Shown: one piece after another, positions 8,513 through 15,773 of the stretch
Numbering within the stretch: the first letter of the stretch is position 1
Layout of the letters: each line of letters opens with the position of its first letter
Origin: Tychonema litorale BBK16
Lineage (GTDB): Bacteria > Cyanobacteriota > Cyanobacteriia > Cyanobacteriales > Microcoleaceae
Assembly: GCF_021648855.1 (NCBI RefSeq)
Contig: NZ_JAKJHX010000088.1
Location: 1-22,944 of the forward strand
Reading direction: 5' to 3'
DNA length: 22,944 nt
Program-made: the position numbers and the translations under genes
Notes under the pieces: generated by a model
What the model saw: only the letters and a program-made list of their open reading frames with translations
What the model was told of the DNA's origin: nothing
The model's database searches: none

Positions 8513-8660
8513 AGGGTATTTTCGGGGGTTTTGGGAGATAAAGTTATTGGGTACAAGTTTAATATCAGAGTTATTTTAGAGCTTTGTGGCAGTCTCGTGA
8601 CAGTTTGCAAACCTGCCGTTGTTTATTCGCGAGCATTTCAGTTTTGCAAATATATTAGTA

Positions 8661-8728
8661 GGGGAGAAGCATTTCGGCAGTAGATATATGACGATCGCTA
8701 ATAAACTGTCTGCCGAAATGCTTCGCCC
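8661..8728. repeat. Inverted repeat GAAGCATTTCGGCAG
   Basis: The left arm at 8661-8680 and the right arm at 8710-8728 share a perfect 15-base complement (GAAGCATTTCGGCAG), extended by a GGG/CCC with one extra base. The loop is 29 bases. It sits in the 264-base gap between the divergent acyl-ACP synthetase and LRR genes. This motif has the look of a dispersed cyanobacterial palindromic element. The rest of the gap (8513-8660) shows nothing I can name; promoters for both genes should be here. Confidence 0.65.
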
Positions 8729-8776
8729 TTCCACAATTGAGATGCACTCGTCTACTCGGAAAATTAGAGATACAAA

Positions 8777-10192
8777 ATGATGAAATTTATCGTTGCACAG
8801 AAACAGATTAATTTATCAAGATTGATAGTATTTACTTTAAGTGCGATCGTGGCATCATGTGGAAATATACTTGGAGCCGAAGTTGCACAGACGCAACCAG
8901 AAAATAGTAGACGAACATTTGCTGATTGGTGTCGCCAAAAAGCTGATTTGAGTCCAGAAACCAAATATACCGTTGATGTGTTGTTGAAGGAAGCAGAGAC
9001 TAATGATTGCGATGCGGCCGATCGAAAACTTTCTCTTCTCACGGAACTAAAACTGTACTACTCTCCAATCAGCGACATCAAACCGCTAGTATCCTTGACT
9101 AACCTGACTTCGCTATGGCTCGCCAACAATGAGATCGGTGACATCAAACCGCTAGCATCCTTGACTAACCTGACACAGCTCAGCCTCATCAACAATCCGA
9201 TCGGTGACATCAAACCGCTAGCATCCTTGACTAACCTGACACAGCTCAACCTCATCAGCAATCAGATCCGTGACATCAAACCGCTAGCATCCTTGACTAA
9301 CCTGACACAGCTCAGCCTCATCAGCAATCAGATCGGCGACATCAAACCGCTAGCATCCTTAACTAAACTGACCGCTCTCTACCTCAGTGAAAATCAAATC
9401 AGCGATATCAAACCACTAGCATCCTTGACTAACCTGACTTCGCTACAGCTCGAAGGAAATCAAATCGGTGACATCAAACCACTAGCATCCTTGACTAACC
9501 TGACAAAGCTCAGCCTCGTCAACAATCAGATCGGTGACATCAAACTGCTAGCATCCTTAACTAAACTGACCGATCTCAGCCTCGTCAACAATCAGATCGG
9601 TGACATCAAACCGCTAGTATCCTTGACTAACCTGACACAGCTCGAACTCAGAGACAATCAGATCGGTGACATTAAACTGCTAGCATCCTTAACTAAACTG
9701 ACCGATCTCAGCCTCGAAAACAATCCGATCAGCGACATCAAACCGCTAGCATCCTTGACTAACCTGACGAAGCTCAACCTCATCAACAATCAGATCGGTG
9801 ACATCAAACCGCTAGCATCCTTAACTCAACTGACTGAGCTCTACCTCAACAACAATCAGATTGGTGACATCAAACCACTAGCATCCTTGACTAACCTGAC
9901 TTCGCTACAGCTCGAAGGAAATCAAATCAGCGACATCAAACCGCTAGCATCCTTAACTCAACTGAGGGTTCTCGGCCTCAACAACAATCAGATTGGTGAC
10001 ATCAAACCGCTAGCATCCTTGACTAACCTGACCGATCTCTTCCTCGAAAACAATCAAATTAGCGACATCAAACCGCTAGCATCCTTGACTGAAGTGTTTG
10101 TTCTCTACCTCAGCGGAAATCCCATCGCTCCCAAGACTTGTCCTCTTCCGCAAGGGTCTATCTGTAGGTGGGAACCACTATTCAAACCATAA
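8777..10192 (+). CDS. Leucine-rich-repeat protein, probable lipoprotein
   Basis: The 471-aa protein begins with a signal sequence (hydrophobic around residues 15-28) and a lipobox-like VASC, suggesting a lipid-anchored or exported protein. A short cap (FADWCRQKADLSPETK through NDCDAADRKLS) precedes sixteen 22-residue leucine-rich repeats of the SDS22/internalin type, each marked by DIKPLASLTNLT followed by LxLxxNxI. A C-terminal cap holds two cysteines (APKTCPLPQGSICRW). LRR proteins of this type usually bind other proteins; no catalytic domain is present and the ligand is unknown. The start may be ATG 8777 or the adjacent ATG 8780. The last 14 bases overlap the end of the toxin remnant on the other strand. 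It stands alone on the plus strand. Confidence 0.85.
   Translation: MMKFIVAQKQINLSRLIVFTLSAIVASCGNILGAEVAQTQPENSRRTFADWCRQKADLSPETKYTVDVLLKEAETNDCDAADRKLSLLTELKLYYSPISDIKPLVSLTNLTSLWLANNEIGDIKPLASLTNLTQLSLINNPIGDIKPLASLTNLTQLNLISNQIRDIKPLASLTNLTQLSLISNQIGDIKPLASLTKLTALYLSENQISDIKPLASLTNLTSLQLEGNQIGDIKPLASLTNLTKLSLVNNQIGDIKLLASLTKLTDLSLVNNQIGDIKPLVSLTNLTQLELRDNQIGDIKLLASLTKLTDLSLENNPISDIKPLASLTNLTKLNLINNQIGDIKPLASLTQLTELYLNNNQIGDIKPLASLTNLTSLQLEGNQISDIKPLASLTQLRVLGLNNNQIGDIKPLASLTNLTDLFLENNQISDIKPLASLTEVFVLYLSGNPIAPKTCPLPQGSICRWEPLFKP
9050..10129 (+). repeat. Sixteen in-phase 66-bp tandem repeats
   Basis: The GACATCAAACCGCTAGCATCC box recurs exactly every 66 bases, from 9074 to 10064, sixteen times with no insertion or deletion. 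DNA identity between units is very high, well beyond what protein conservation needs. Higher-order copies are visible: the segment encoding SLTNLTSLQLEGNQI occurs in units 6 and 13, and the DIKLLASLTKLTDLSL variant occurs in units 8 and 10. Confidence 0.95.
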
Positions 10193-10334
10193 AACTTGAA
10201 AATGATGCCCGATCGCACTTAAATGCTTTAGTCGTGATGGCTGTGCTGCTGCCGTAGCGTTTAAGAAGTGTGCGAAGTCGTGTTTTGAACTCATCGGAAA
10301 AGACAATCTGGATTTGTGGTATCTCGTTAGTCAT
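10179..10334 (-). pseudogene. Truncated RelE/ParE-like toxin remnant
   Basis: A 51-codon frame starts at the ATG at 10334, overlapping the end of the antitoxin gene by eight bases, as intact toxin-antitoxin pairs often do. Its first 26 residues (MTNEIPQIQIVFSDEFKTRL then RTLLKRY) resemble the N-terminus of cyanobacterial RelE-type toxins (FSDEFKRxLRxLAKRYR). After KRY the sequence becomes unrelated (GSSTAITTKAF) and ends at a TGA inside the 3' end of the LRR gene. The catalytic C-terminal part is therefore missing, and the toxin is almost certainly inactive. The deletion probably happened when the LRR gene or its flank came to lie here. Confidence 0.6.
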
Positions 10335-10629
10335 CAATTCCATCCCACAGTTCGGAAATAGGATGCAATTTGCCTTCTTTAATCTGCTGGAGGGAGGTAC
10401 GGAGGCTGGCTAGAACGAGTTCCACTGGCTCGTCATCGGCATCTGCGGGCGGGGTGACGATATTGCGACTGATTAATAGTTGGTAGAAGTCGTCCACAGA
10501 CATTACAGCGAGTTGAGCGCCTCGATCGAGACTGAGGCTGTGCTGCTGATAAAGTCCGATCGCAAGTTCGATCCTCACATCGGCTTCAGTCAGGGAGAGA
10601 TTGTCGGGAAGGTCGATCGTAATTTGCAT
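10327..10629 (-). CDS. UPF0175-like antitoxin
   Basis: The 100-aa protein has an N-terminal UPF0175-like domain (QITIDLPDNL, then VRIELAIGLYQQHSLSLDRGAQLAVMS, then FYQLLISRNI), the small family that often acts as antitoxin and probably binds DNA. Residues 65-100 form a separate tail (LRTSLQQIKEGKLHPISELWDGIDD). It is like the C-terminal tail of cyanobacterial antitoxins that pair with RelE toxins, which end in a similar LWxGID. It should neutralise a toxin and repress its own operon. Its toxin gene, overlapping its stop codon, is truncated, so this is an orphan antitoxin. It lies 46 bases downstream of the TOPRIM-like gene on the same strand and may share its transcript. Confidence 0.65.
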   Translation of the reverse strand: MQITIDLPDNLSLTEADVRIELAIGLYQQHSLSLDRGAQLAVMSVDDFYQLLISRNIVTPPADADDEPVELVLASLRTSLQQIKEGKLHPISELWDGIDD

Positions 10630-10675
10630 GATTTATGGTAGTTTTAGGTTTTTATTGGCTTTTAAGTGCGATCAA

Positions 10676-11362
10676 TTAATTTTGCAATTTCGGTTGAATT
10701 TTGTTACAAAAATCGACAAACTGACGAAAAGTAGTCAGTTGTTCCGACTGAGCTTGAATCCTTGCCAATAACTGTTTCAAATAAAATGGCTTAAGTACAT
10801 CTCCCGGTCTTTTTTTAGAATATGAAGTATTTTTAGCTTCAAATAACACTTTCAAATAAGCTCCATGAAACTGAGCGTGAGTATTAAACTCTTGATATTT
10901 GCCCATATTTTCGGGACAATCCACTGAAACATCATAATATCTAGTATAATCTAATAAAGGTTTGTTTTGAGGGTTTCGGGAATAAATCTTGCGATTGCCC
11001 AACAGCCAACTTTCCAAGCAGCGATTCTGAAATATCAGCACAAGTTCTGCATTATTTAATTTCAACTTTTGCTCATTTAAAAAATCATCAATTTCAGTTG
11101 TGAGTTCAGCAACAGTATTTTCCTCAGCATCCAGACACACTACAAAATAGCTGTATTTTCCGTTAGAGTTAATTTCGGCGATCGAAGTCAGAATATGATT
11201 GTATATTGAAGGATATCCTTCGCCACTAATCAAGTAATAATTTTTTTCCTTCACATCATCGCAATTGTCAACTCGCTGCAATTCTGGTAAAAGATGATCC
11301 AGCCAAGCAGGATAAACTTTTCTCTCCGATTGTGTTCCTTCTACTAAAAAATACAGATTCAT
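10676..11362 (-). CDS. TOPRIM-like protein (RloB/DUF4276-like), partner of the upstream ATPase
   Basis: The 228-aa protein has the layout of a small TOPRIM-like domain: a first strand ending in VEGTQSE (E8, E13), a second acidic site VVCLDAEEN (D78, E80), and a conserved NRCLESWLLG motif (E117) like the EAWLLAD seen in DUF4276/RloB proteins. In related families these acidic residues bind magnesium and cut nucleic acid. There is no signal peptide. The ATG at 11362 shares one base with the TGA of the ATPase gene (TGATG), indicating translational coupling; a TTG one codon earlier is an alternative start. The ATPase plus TOPRIM pairing is typical of anti-phage modules such as RloA/RloB, AbiL and PARIS. 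Nuclease activity and target are inferred, not shown. Confidence 0.6.
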   Translation of the reverse strand: MNLYFLVEGTQSERKVYPAWLDHLLPELQRVDNCDDVKEKNYYLISGEGYPSIYNHILTSIAEINSNGKYSYFVVCLDAEENTVAELTTEIDDFLNEQKLKLNNAELVLIFQNRCLESWLLGNRKIYSRNPQNKPLLDYTRYYDVSVDCPENMGKYQEFNTHAQFHGAYLKVLFEAKNTSYSKKRPGDVLKPFYLKQLLARIQAQSEQLTTFRQFVDFCNKIQPKLQN

Positions 11363-12531
11363 CAAACTTTAATTCCTTCGCTATATTCTTCAAGATTAAT
11401 CAGTTGCATGAAAGCTTGATGCCTGGATTTCCCCAAATTCAAATCTTTAGCATCGATCGCAGTTACAACCCCACCTTTGCGAGTGACTATTTTCCAGTGT
11501 TCCATCCCAATATTATTGATTATGTACGGATGGTGGCTGGTGAGAATGAATTGAATATTTCTATTTTCCACAATCAAATCTGTCACCACATCGATACAAT
11601 TAATTCCCAAGCTGTTTTCAAATTCATCAATCAGGATTACAGTACCTTCGGGCGACAAGTACAGTTCGCTAATGTGAATCAGAGTTTTCAGCATTCCCGA
11701 CGAAATGTTATTTTGAAAAATCCAATCATTAACACCTTTTTCTTTGATTTGAATGGGAAAGCTTGGAGATGATGGATTGTTATCATTCTCTACAGCTTCT
11801 ATTCTAACATCTTCAACTTGAGGAAATACATCGACAAATGTTTGCTTAATCTTATTGAAAACTTCCGAGTAATAGCGAGCGACTAAAGCCATTTTAATAA
11901 ATATTGGCAAATTACTTGATTTAACACTATCCAATGAAGAATCACTTGTTGAAAACATTGACATTAAGCTTTGAGGTATACCTAAGACGGTATTAATTGA
12001 AATTAAACTTTGAGGGATGCCGAAAAATACATTGAAGGAACTTTTGAAATTAAAATTATCGCTGTAAATAATTTTATTTAACCCTTGTTGAACCGGGGAA
12101 ATATCTTCTTCTTGATTGAAGATTTGAACGGCACTTTGAAAAGGTGATAATTTTGGAGTGGTGTTTCCTTTGAATTTTATTTCTGTCGAATTTCTTTCTA
12201 TAATTATATCTCCATTTTTGAATAGTTTTTCTTGAACAATCCTAAAATTATTCGATTCATCTTCGTCAGGAATTAGGACGGGATTTTTTCTTGTTTCAAA
12301 TTCGCCTTGCCACCGGTATTCTACATTTTCGATAATCGAAAATGTAATATCCCACGCTAAACCGTTCAGCGAAAAACCATTTGCTATCTTTTGTAAACTC
12401 AAAATTCCTTTCAAAATTTGTGTTTTGCCAACACCAGATACACCAACTAATAAAGCCAAGTTGGAAAAATATATCGGTTCAAAACGCCACTCTCGTAAAT
12501 TATCCCAAAAAGCTAATTTTTTAATTCTCAT
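11362..12531 (-). CDS. AAA/ABC-type ATPase (AAA_15/21-like), probable defence sensor
   Basis: The 389-aa protein is an SMC/OLD-like ATPase. Visible motifs are Walker A GVSGVGKT (K36), a degenerate ABC signature around NNISSGMLKTL, Walker B VILIDEFENSLG (D302, E303) and the switch histidine motif TSHHPYIIN (H333/H334). Residues about 60-260 form a variable insertion with little recognisable homology. Only the ATPase is here; there is no C-terminal TOPRIM, which is instead the next gene. A strong GGAGG site sits seven bases upstream of the ATG at 12531. Stop and start of the next gene overlap in TGATG. In similar pairs the ATPase senses phage components and restrains or activates the TOPRIM effector; that role here is by analogy. 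The gene looks more AT-rich than its core-gene neighbours. Confidence 0.78.
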   Translation of the reverse strand: MRIKKLAFWDNLREWRFEPIYFSNLALLVGVSGVGKTQILKGILSLQKIANGFSLNGLAWDITFSIIENVEYRWQGEFETRKNPVLIPDEDESNNFRIVQEKLFKNGDIIIERNSTEIKFKGNTTPKLSPFQSAVQIFNQEEDISPVQQGLNKIIYSDNFNFKSSFNVFFGIPQSLISINTVLGIPQSLMSMFSTSDSSLDSVKSSNLPIFIKMALVARYYSEVFNKIKQTFVDVFPQVEDVRIEAVENDNNPSSPSFPIQIKEKGVNDWIFQNNISSGMLKTLIHISELYLSPEGTVILIDEFENSLGINCIDVVTDLIVENRNIQFILTSHHPYIINNIGMEHWKIVTRKGGVVTAIDAKDLNLGKSRHQAFMQLINLEEYSEGIKV

Positions 12532-12604
12532 TTCTCCCTCCTATCAATCATCAGCGTTCATAAATTAATCCATCACAAAACAGATCTACATACATAAAAT
12601 AGGC

Positions 12605-13186
12605 TTAAAAACCAGCAACAATATCAGTTAAATCTTCCTCTGAAATCGACTCAAATCGACAAACAAGTATCTTAACTGCGGTTGTAGCCAAGTGTCTAAA
12701 AATGCGTTTGGAAGAACCGACAGCACCGTGAGCCCCGCCTTCAAAGCAAAGAATCCCAGAACCGAGAATATCTCCTGCACTCAAAGCACCTTCGATAACA
12801 CTCTCAGAGTATTCTAACGGAATTCCAGTGCAAACTTCATCAACGCTTGCAGCCAGCGACCAATCAACTGGATTTCCTGTATTTGCAGAAGTCGCAACTT
12901 TGATGGAAAATTCTCCTAAATTTGTCGGCGTAAACTCAGCCTTCAGGAGTCCGTAAATAAAGCACCCTCCTGTTGGAATCAGCATCTCAATAGCTGTGCG
13001 CCGCACTTCAGATATATCAACTTTTTTCGCATCTTTAGTCCGTGACAAAACATTCACTATCGGATAGTTTAGTTCTGGTAATTCACCCAGCCAAATCCGT
13101 GCTTTGCGATATCCACTTAAATTCAGCACAATTAATTTACCTGTTGATTCCCCAAGCGTTACGCCAGTTGTGATTAAACTCATCAT
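12605..13186 (-). CDS. Hypothetical protein with EF-G domain IV-like C-terminal part
   Basis: I do not recognise this 193-aa protein as a named family. From about residue 90 its pattern resembles domain IV of elongation factor G: a GEFSIKVATS strand, then IPLEYSESVIEGALSAG (compare IPGEYIPAVDKGI in EF-G), then GAHGAVGSSKRIFRHLATTA (compare YHDVDSSELAFKLAASIA). There is no GTPase domain. Domain IV of EF-G mimics the tRNA anticodon arm in the ribosome, so a free-standing copy would be unusual. The resemblance was judged by eye and could be coincidental. No signal peptide or membrane segment is present. Its start (ATGATG at 13186) lies inside a small upstream frame, and it precedes the ATPase by 73 bases on the same strand. 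Confidence 0.6.
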   Translation of the reverse strand: MMSLITTGVTLGESTGKLIVLNLSGYRKARIWLGELPELNYPIVNVLSRTKDAKKVDISEVRRTAIEMLIPTGGCFIYGLLKAEFTPTNLGEFSIKVATSANTGNPVDWSLAASVDEVCTGIPLEYSESVIEGALSAGDILGSGILCFEGGAHGAVGSSKRIFRHLATTAVKILVCRFESISEEDLTDIVAGF

Positions 13187-13271
13187 GCTGTTCTACTATT
13201 TTAAGTTTTTCTTCTAAGACAATATCTGTTTTTCCTGCTAAATTCCCCAATAACCTGTCTATTTCATTCAA
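13137..13271 (-). CDS. Small 44-aa ORF with strong ribosome-binding site
   Basis: A TTG at 13271 is preceded by GAGGAG eight bases upstream. The frame encodes 44 residues, beginning NEIDRLLGNLAGKTDIVLEE and then KLKIVEQHDEFNHNW, a charged amphipathic helical sequence unlike a random frame. It ends at the TAA at 13137, overlapping the first 50 bases of the 193-aa gene in another frame. The overlap suggests translational coupling, or that the annotated start of the 193-aa gene should be moved downstream. No homology is recognised. It could also be the remnant of a longer gene; the helical, charged composition would suit a small regulator or an antitoxin-like partner, but this is a guess. Confidence 0.4.
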   Translation of the reverse strand: MNEIDRLLGNLAGKTDIVLEEKLKIVEQHDEFNHNWRNAWGINR

Positions 13272-13320
13272 GATTTAATCTCCTCTTTGATTGAATACGC
13301 GAGGCTATCTCAACTAAGAC

Positions 13321-13389
13321 CAAAAACCCGGTTTCTTCCAAGAATCGTGGATTTTTTTGACAAATATTCACGTAGAAACCGGGTTTTTG
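13321..13389. terminator. Hairpin with 16-bp perfect arms, likely bidirectional terminator
   Basis: CAAAAACCCGGTTTCT (13321-13336) pairs perfectly with 13374-13389. Both strands leave a TTTTTG run after a GC-rich stem, so it can terminate in either direction. The 37-base loop holds an extra T run. It follows the stop of the PLP enzyme gene (13417, minus strand). The ACCCGGTTTCT motif looks like a dispersed palindromic repeat element rather than a unique terminator. Confidence 0.65.
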
Positions 13390-13416
13390 CTCCCCCGTGC
13401 GTCCAAGGCTACAGAC

Positions 13417-14649
13417 TTACTTAGCAGGCCCCACAGCCTCGATCGCATCTTCAAGCGCGATCGCAACATGAGTCCAATGAGTACCCCCTTGACAAAAAGC
13501 CACATAGGGTTCCCGCAACGGCCCATCCGCCGAAAACTCACTCGTACTCCCATCAATAAAAGTACCCCCAGCCATCACCAACTCACTCTCATAGCCGTGC
13601 ATCGGGCCAGGCACCGGATCTAAATAAGAACCCACCGGCGAATTTTTCTGGACAGCCCTACAAAAAGCCACCAACTTATCAGGACAACCAAATTCGATCG
13701 CCTGAATCACATCCCGTCTTCTCGCCAAAGGAGTCGGATTCACCCGATAACCCAACTTATAAAAAACATAAGCCGTCAAATGATTACCCTTAATCGCCTC
13801 ACCCACAAACCCAGGCGCCAAAAACAAACCCTGGAACAGCAACCGATTCAAATCAAAAGTCGCGCCACCACTACTGCCAATTCCCGGTGCTGTCAAGCGA
13901 CAAGTCGCCATTTCCACCAAATCAGCCCTCCCAGCCACGTAACCGCCAGCAGGCGCGATCGTACCCCCCGGATTTTTAATCAAAGAACCAGCCATCAGAT
14001 CCGCACCCACAGCAGTAGGTTCACAATCCTCAACAAATTCTCCGTAACAATTATCAACAAAGCAAATTGTGTTAGGATTCTGATGTTTGACTATCGTGAC
14101 GATTTTTTTAATCTCAGAAATAGACAAACTCGATCGCCAAGAATAACCGCAAGAGCGCTGGATAAAAACCAGGCGAGTTTTCGCAGAAATAGCAGAGCTC
14201 AGTGCCTGCCAATCCACACTTCCTTCGCGAGTTAGAGGCAACTCACGGTAGCTAATGCCAAACTCAATCAGTGAACCTTGACCTTGCCCCCGCAGGCCGA
14301 TGACCTCTTCTAAAGTATCGTAGGGAGAACCAGCCACCGCCAACATTTCGTCACCAGGACGCAGAATACCAAAAAGAGCACAGGCGATCGCGTGAGTACC
14401 CGAAACAAACTGTACCCGCACAGCCGCCGCCTCTGCACCCACCACTTCGGCAAACACGCCGTCCAAAGTCTCCCGACCCAAATCATCGTGGCCGTAACCC
14501 GTAACCCCTGCAAAATGGTGGACTCCAACCCGGTGGCCCCGAAAAGCTTTTAAGACTCGTTGAAGATTTTTCTTGACTGTCGCGTCAATACCAGAAAAAA
14601 TCTGAAGGAGTGCCTGTTCTGCTTCCTGTAGCCGTGAAACGCTATTCAT
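13417..14649 (-). CDS. Methionine gamma-lyase-like PLP-dependent enzyme
   Basis: The 410-aa product belongs to the PLP-dependent family annotated as methionine gamma-lyase or aluminium-resistance protein, fold type I, related to Cys/Met metabolism enzymes. Conserved segments include FAGVTGYGHDDLGRETLD, VSGTHAIACALFGILRPGDE, FVDNCYGEFVE, and the expected PLP lysine in GSLIKNPGG. The C-terminal part holds PVPGPMHGYESELVMAGGTF and QGGTHWTH. The ATG at 14649 is preferred because GAGG lies five bases upstream; the longer frame from the ATG at 14667 adds MVSEVQ but has no ribosome-binding site. The gene is divergent from the first desaturase, with about 80 bases between starts. The true substrate is uncertain. 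Confidence 0.85.
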   Translation of the reverse strand: MNSVSRLQEAEQALLQIFSGIDATVKKNLQRVLKAFRGHRVGVHHFAGVTGYGHDDLGRETLDGVFAEVVGAEAAAVRVQFVSGTHAIACALFGILRPGDEMLAVAGSPYDTLEEVIGLRGQGQGSLIEFGISYRELPLTREGSVDWQALSSAISAKTRLVFIQRSCGYSWRSSLSISEIKKIVTIVKHQNPNTICFVDNCYGEFVEDCEPTAVGADLMAGSLIKNPGGTIAPAGGYVAGRADLVEMATCRLTAPGIGSSGGATFDLNRLLFQGLFLAPGFVGEAIKGNHLTAYVFYKLGYRVNPTPLARRRDVIQAIEFGCPDKLVAFCRAVQKNSPVGSYLDPVPGPMHGYESELVMAGGTFIDGSTSEFSADGPLREPYVAFCQGGTHWTHVAIALEDAIEAVGPAK

Positions 14650-14729
14650 CTGTACCTCGCTCACCATTTGCGTGGGCGCTGCTGACTATCGCGTAGATGC
14701 GGCCCTTACTTTGTAAACATAATATCTTC

Positions 14730-15551
14730 ATGACGATCGCAACTTCCAAAAAAAATTCTGCTGATTGGCCTGTCATAGGCTTTATGGCCTTTCTCCATAT
14801 CGGTGCTTTATTTGCTCTCCTACCCGCCAACTTTAGCTGGTCCGCCGTCGGCTTCGCTGTATTCCTGCACTGGGTAACAGGTGGCCTAGGAATTACTCTC
14901 GGATTTCACCGTCTCGTCACCCACCGCAGTTTTCAAACACCCAAATGGCTCGAATATTTCCTAGTCTTTTGTGGCACGCTTTGCTGTGAAGGCGGCCCCA
15001 TCGAGTGGGTAGGAATGCATCGGTTACACCACGTACATTCTGACACCGAAAAAGATCCCCACGATTCCAATCAAGGCTTCTGGTGGAGCCACATGGGTTG
15101 GATGCTCTCGGATATACCGATCAGATCTGAAATCCCCCGCTTTACAAAAGACATTAGCGACGATCCAGTATACAAGTTTCTCCAAGCATATTTTATCCCG
15201 ATCCAAATAGTCTTCGGTCTCTTGATCTATTTATTAGGCGGCTGGTCCTTCGTGGCTTGGGGCGTATTTATGCGGATTGTAGTGGTATTCCACTGCACTT
15301 GGCTGGTGAATAGCGCTACCCACAAATTCGGGTATCGCACCTATGAATCCGGCGACGGTTCCACCAACTGCTGGTGGGTGGCTGTACTAACCTACGGCGA
15401 AGGCTGGCACAACAACCACCACGCCTTTCAATACTCCGCTCGTCACGGTCTTCAATGGTGGGAAATAGACATAACCTGGATGACAATTCAACTCCTGCAA
15501 ACACTGGGTTTGGCAACCAAAGTCAAATTAGCAGATATAGCAGAAAAGTAA
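14730..15551 (+). CDS. desC: Acyl-lipid delta-9 fatty acid desaturase (first copy)
   Basis: The 273-aa membrane enzyme probably inserts a cis double bond at position 9 of acyl chains in membrane lipids, using ferredoxin as electron donor. All three di-iron histidine boxes are present: HRLVTH (H60, H65), HRLHH (H97, H100, H101) and HNNHH (H227, H230, H231). The ATG at 14730 gives MTIATSKKN, matching the second copy's MTIATQDK start; an upstream frame from 14697 adds eleven residues and is not preferred. Length is normal for cyanobacterial DesC. A HIP1-like GATCGC is embedded in codons 3-5. No clear Shine-Dalgarno sequence is visible. Confidence 0.9.
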   Translation: MTIATSKKNSADWPVIGFMAFLHIGALFALLPANFSWSAVGFAVFLHWVTGGLGITLGFHRLVTHRSFQTPKWLEYFLVFCGTLCCEGGPIEWVGMHRLHHVHSDTEKDPHDSNQGFWWSHMGWMLSDIPIRSEIPRFTKDISDDPVYKFLQAYFIPIQIVFGLLIYLLGGWSFVAWGVFMRIVVVFHCTWLVNSATHKFGYRTYESGDGSTNCWWVAVLTYGEGWHNNHHAFQYSARHGLQWWEIDITWMTIQLLQTLGLATKVKLADIAEK

Positions 15552-15572
15552 CTTGCGATCGCAATTAACACA

Positions 15573-15607
15573 TTATTAGCCATTAGTTTTATACTAAAGG
15601 CTAATAA
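15573..15607 (+). terminator. Hairpin after first desaturase gene
   Basis: TTATTAGCC (15573-15581) pairs perfectly with GGCTAATAA (15599-15607), with an inner TAG/CTA pairing. It lies 22 bases after the stop of the first desaturase. No T run follows directly, so it may be a weak terminator or an RNA stabiliser. The rest of the 222-base gap (15608-15773) is AT-rich; a nine-codon frame (15735-15767) ends six bases before the second desaturase start. Confidence 0.45.
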
Positions 15608-15773
15608 CCTATATTTGCTCATTTTTGTTTAATATTTATTAGAGTGGGCTAAATAAAATCAAACAGAAATCCGCAGCCTGCTCCCACCAATCAAGAGCAG
15701 AATGTACTATCATAGATATTGAAGCAAAAAAAATATGAATTTTAGTCAATTTAAAACCTCCATCTAAAACCGA

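Noticed and set aside
9050..10129. CRISPR-like appearance of the regular 66-bp repeats
   Set aside because: The repeats have no unique spacers, keep a single open frame and encode leucine-rich repeats.
11332..11772. Plus-strand frame of 146 codons opposite the ATPase and TOPRIM-like genes
   Set aside because: It covers the Walker B coding region of the ATPase in antisense and has no recognisable features of its own.
13780..14235. Plus-strand frame of 151 codons opposite the PLP enzyme
   Set aside because: Antisense to a clearly conserved gene; Arg/Thr/Ser-rich composition with no motif.
15735..15767. Nine-codon upstream frame just before the second desaturase
   Set aside because: Possible leader peptide, but it has no ribosome-binding site and such short frames are expected by chance in AT-rich DNA.
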